Of a DNA stretch of 5,710 nt, positions 3,758-5,710 are shown one piece after another (within the stretch, counting starts at the first letter, position 1; each line of letters begins with the position of its first letter). The position numbers and the translations under genes were made by a program. The stretch is from UBA1563 sp041667115. GTDB lineage: Bacteria > Bacteroidota > Ignavibacteria > Ignavibacteriales > Ignavibacteriaceae. The notes beneath the pieces were generated by a model that ran no database searches, was not told where the DNA came from, and worked only from the letters and a program-made list of their open reading frames with translations. The DNA lies in the NCBI GenBank assembly GCA_041667115.1, contig JBAYFO010000102.1, positions 1-5,710 of the forward strand. Reading direction: 5' to 3'.

Positions 3758-5710
3758 ATGAAACGATATTTACGTTTTGTTTTACTCGCACTCTTTGTAA
3801 CAACTTTAGCTTTCCCGCAAGCGGTAAAAGTTGAACGTGTTGCAAAATCCCCGGCGGATTTAAAAGCCACCCCCTGGGTTGGTCCTGTATCAACTGGTTT
3901 GAAAGTTCTAGGCAAAGAATCTACTGCCTACTTTACAGCCGATACAACAGGCTCCGGTGCAACAACAGTAACTTCTTTTGCTTGGTCAATCACTGCAAGA
4001 CCAGCTGGCTCAGTTGCTGCTTTTGATACTACAGACAGAATGGATGCACGGTTCAAGCCTGATGTAGTTGGTCAATATATTGTTCAGGTTTCTGTTAATG
4101 GGGCTGCCAAAACCGCGGTTGACACTATTTTTGCAAGCACTTTTATGGGTTCTTTGTCAAGCAGCGTACAATGCGCAACTTGCCATGCCGATAAGAACAC
4201 TGAATGGCTTGGAACCGGACACTCATCTCAATATAAACGCGGAATTACCGGAATGATTGAAAATACAGCCGCAAGCAATTATATGGGCGTTTATGGTGCT
4301 TCCTGTGCTGGATGCCATACAACAGGTTATGATGTCAAAGCTAATAATGGAAATTTTGGATATAATGCTCATGCAACAGGTTGGGATACAACTTGGTATA
4401 AAGGAGCAACAGTTTCAGGTACTTCTTACTTTATACCTTACAACGATCAATCAAGATGGACTTTGCTTGGAACAGCCCCATACGCTACGGTTATGCCGAC
4501 CGCTACAATCGGTTGCGAAAGCTGTCATGGAGCAGGTACTGATCACATGGGTAACAAAGCTAAAATTGGTAAAAGTATTGATGCCGGTGTTTGCTTGCAA
4601 TGCCACGACGCTCCTACACATCATATGGTTGGCAGCTATTGGAAAGAATCTAACCATGCAACAATGCCTTTAAGTGGTGAACACGCTGGAGGAAATACAA
4701 GTTGTTATCCTTGCCATAGTGGTTCTGCTTTTGTGAAATTTGTAAACAATCCAGCAGCTCCAGGATACGATAAAGTTGAAGATTATGTAAAAACAATTTC
4801 TTGCGCTACTTGCCACGATCCTCATTCAGCAAATCATGAAAATCAATTAAGAATTGTTACCGTTGATTCTTTGAAAAATGGATATAAACCTCCGGTAGGC
4901 ACAGGCGGAAAAGGCGCACTCTGTATGAATTGCCACAAAGGAAGATTTGCTTCCAAAGCTACAGTTGATGGTTTCGTTACTACGGCTACAACTGTCGGGA
5001 AAAATTATCCTTCAAGAATTTATCCTCACTATAGCCCACAAGCTGATATGTTCTTAGGACAGAATGCTTACGATTTCGGTCTTGCAACTCTTCAAGGTGT
5101 TACTACACATGAAGGCGTTAAAGATGCTTGCGTTACTTGCCACATGCCATTAAGAACTTCTAATGCTGACCATTCTATGAAAATGGTTCTAAACGGCGCT
5201 GATAAGGTTACCGCTTGCGTTGAATGTCACGCCGGAATTACTTCTTTTGAAGACGTTAAAGGTTATGATTATGATGGTGATGGCGTTGTTGAAGGTACAA
5301 CTGTTGAAATCGATGGTATGTTGGCTACGCTAGCTGCATTATTACCACAAACAAATGGTGCAGTTGTTGAATTAGCTGATGCTACGACAAGAGTTGCCGA
5401 TTCAACTGCTATTGCTAATTCACAGTATGGTACAAGAGTATTTGCAGGTATCTGGAATTACTACTTTGTTGCTAACGATTTCAGTCATGGTGTTCATAAT
5501 GCGAAGTATGCAGTTCAATTATTGAATTACACAATTCAATATGTAAAAACTGGAGTAGTTCCAGTTGAAATGACATCATTTACCGGCTCAATTAGCAATG
5601 GTGTTGTTAATTTACAATGGCAAACAGCTACAGAAAAGAATAACAAAGGATTTGACGTTCAACGCAGAATAGGAACCACATGGGAAACTATCGGTTCTGT
5701 TAGCGGAAAA
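3758..5710 (+). CDS. Exported nonahaem c-type cytochrome, probable T9SS substrate (3' partial)
   Basis: The frame is open from ATG 3758 to the window edge (651 residues, no stop). AGAGGA at 3747-3752 is a good ribosome site. Residues 1 to about 20 are a signal peptide (LRFVLLALFVTTLAF, then PQA). Residues about 39-127 form a PKD/Ig-like domain (FAWSITARPAGS, FKPDVVGQYIVQVSV). Nine CxxCH haem sites follow at 139, 183, 253, 279, 316, 349, 389, 458 and 487: CATCH, CAGCH, CESCH, CLQCH, CYPCH, CATCH, CMNCH, CVTCH and CVECH. Fourteen further histidines (155, 205, 263, 288, 289, 300, 309, 356, 360, 424, 451, 472, 577, 580) leave ample distal ligands. The first haem region (CATCHADKNTEWLGTGH) resembles cytochrome c554-type proteins. 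D504, D506 and D508 plus G509 form an EF-hand-like loop, followed by a HGVHNAKYAVQLL helix. From residue 601, VPVEMTSFTG and TATEKNNKGFDVQRR match the linker found before T9SS sorting domains. Role: periplasmic-to-surface or cell-surface electron transfer (inferred). There is no CxxCK site, so it is not a typical NrfA. Catalysis of an octahaem type (HAO- or tetrathionate-reductase-like) cannot be excluded. Confidence 0.9.
   Translation, partial: MKRYLRFVLLALFVTTLAFPQAVKVERVAKSPADLKATPWVGPVSTGLKVLGKESTAYFTADTTGSGATTVTSFAWSITARPAGSVAAFDTTDRMDARFKPDVVGQYIVQVSVNGAAKTAVDTIFASTFMGSLSSSVQCATCHADKNTEWLGTGHSSQYKRGITGMIENTAASNYMGVYGASCAGCHTTGYDVKANNGNFGYNAHATGWDTTWYKGATVSGTSYFIPYNDQSRWTLLGTAPYATVMPTATIGCESCHGAGTDHMGNKAKIGKSIDAGVCLQCHDAPTHHMVGSYWKESNHATMPLSGEHAGGNTSCYPCHSGSAFVKFVNNPAAPGYDKVEDYVKTISCATCHDPHSANHENQLRIVTVDSLKNGYKPPVGTGGKGALCMNCHKGRFASKATVDGFVTTATTVGKNYPSRIYPHYSPQADMFLGQNAYDFGLATLQGVTTHEGVKDACVTCHMPLRTSNADHSMKMVLNGADKVTACVECHAGITSFEDVKGYDYDGDGVVEGTTVEIDGMLATLAALLPQTNGAVVELADATTRVADSTAIANSQYGTRVFAGIWNYYFVANDFSHGVHNAKYAVQLLNYTIQYVKTGVVPVEMTSFTGSISNGVVNLQWQTATEKNNKGFDVQRRIGTTWETIGSVSGK

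Noticed and set aside
4068..4673. Two abutting plus-strand open frames (4068-4256 and 4257-4673) and a minus-strand one at 4451-4657
   Set aside because: They are out-of-frame or antisense readings of the cytochrome gene. The haem motifs fall only in the frame starting at 3758.

Overview
The window looks like a piece of chromosome from an AT-rich member of the Bacteroidota/Chlorobi superphylum, most likely Ignavibacteria (Ignavibacteriota). This placement is inferred from protein style, not from a marker gene. The clues are a PorV/PorQ-like outer-membrane barrel end at the left edge, promoter-like boxes of the TTG-N19-TAnnTTTG type, and above all the C-terminus of the last gene. That gene runs into the VPVEMTSFTG...TATEKNNKGF linker that in these phyla precedes a type IX secretion (T9SS) sorting domain.

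Layout from left to right: (1) positions 1-219 hold the last 72 codons of an outer-membrane beta-barrel protein (+). A strong GC-rich hairpin (230-256) follows it. (2) Positions 286-1791 (+) encode a secreted glycoside hydrolase family 16 beta-glucanase. Its catalytic half precedes the segment that is N-terminal in ordinary bacterial lichenases, so it is a natural circular permutant like the Fibrobacter succinogenes 1,3-1,4-beta-glucanase. It also carries an SbsA-like Ig domain and a malectin/CBM57-like domain at the C-terminus. (3) Positions 1792-2182 contain no credible gene. They hold AT-rich dyads and an inverted pair of about 25-bp repeat units, one of which is interrupted by a 19-nt palindromic insert. 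(4) Positions 2183-3508 (-) encode a compact 12-helix POT/PTR-family major facilitator transporter. (5) Positions 3509-3757 are a divergent promoter region with good promoter candidates on both strands and AT-rich inverted repeats between them. (6) Positions 3758-5710 (+, cut by the window end) encode a large exported cytochrome with nine CxxCH haem sites, an N-terminal PKD/Ig-like domain, an aspartate-rich EF-hand-like loop and the start of a T9SS-type C-terminal region.

The genes do not form one operon or pathway. The GH16 enzyme (mixed-linkage glucan or related polymer breakdown) and the POT transporter (proton-coupled peptide or other small-solute uptake) suit a polymer-degrading heterotroph. 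The nonahaem cytochrome suggests surface-exposed electron transfer. I see no tRNA, rRNA, CRISPR array, insertion sequence or phage gene. The least expected items are the permuted multi-domain GH16, the nonahaem cytochrome that appears to be T9SS-addressed, and the interrupted inverted repeat in the 1.8-2.2 kb gap.
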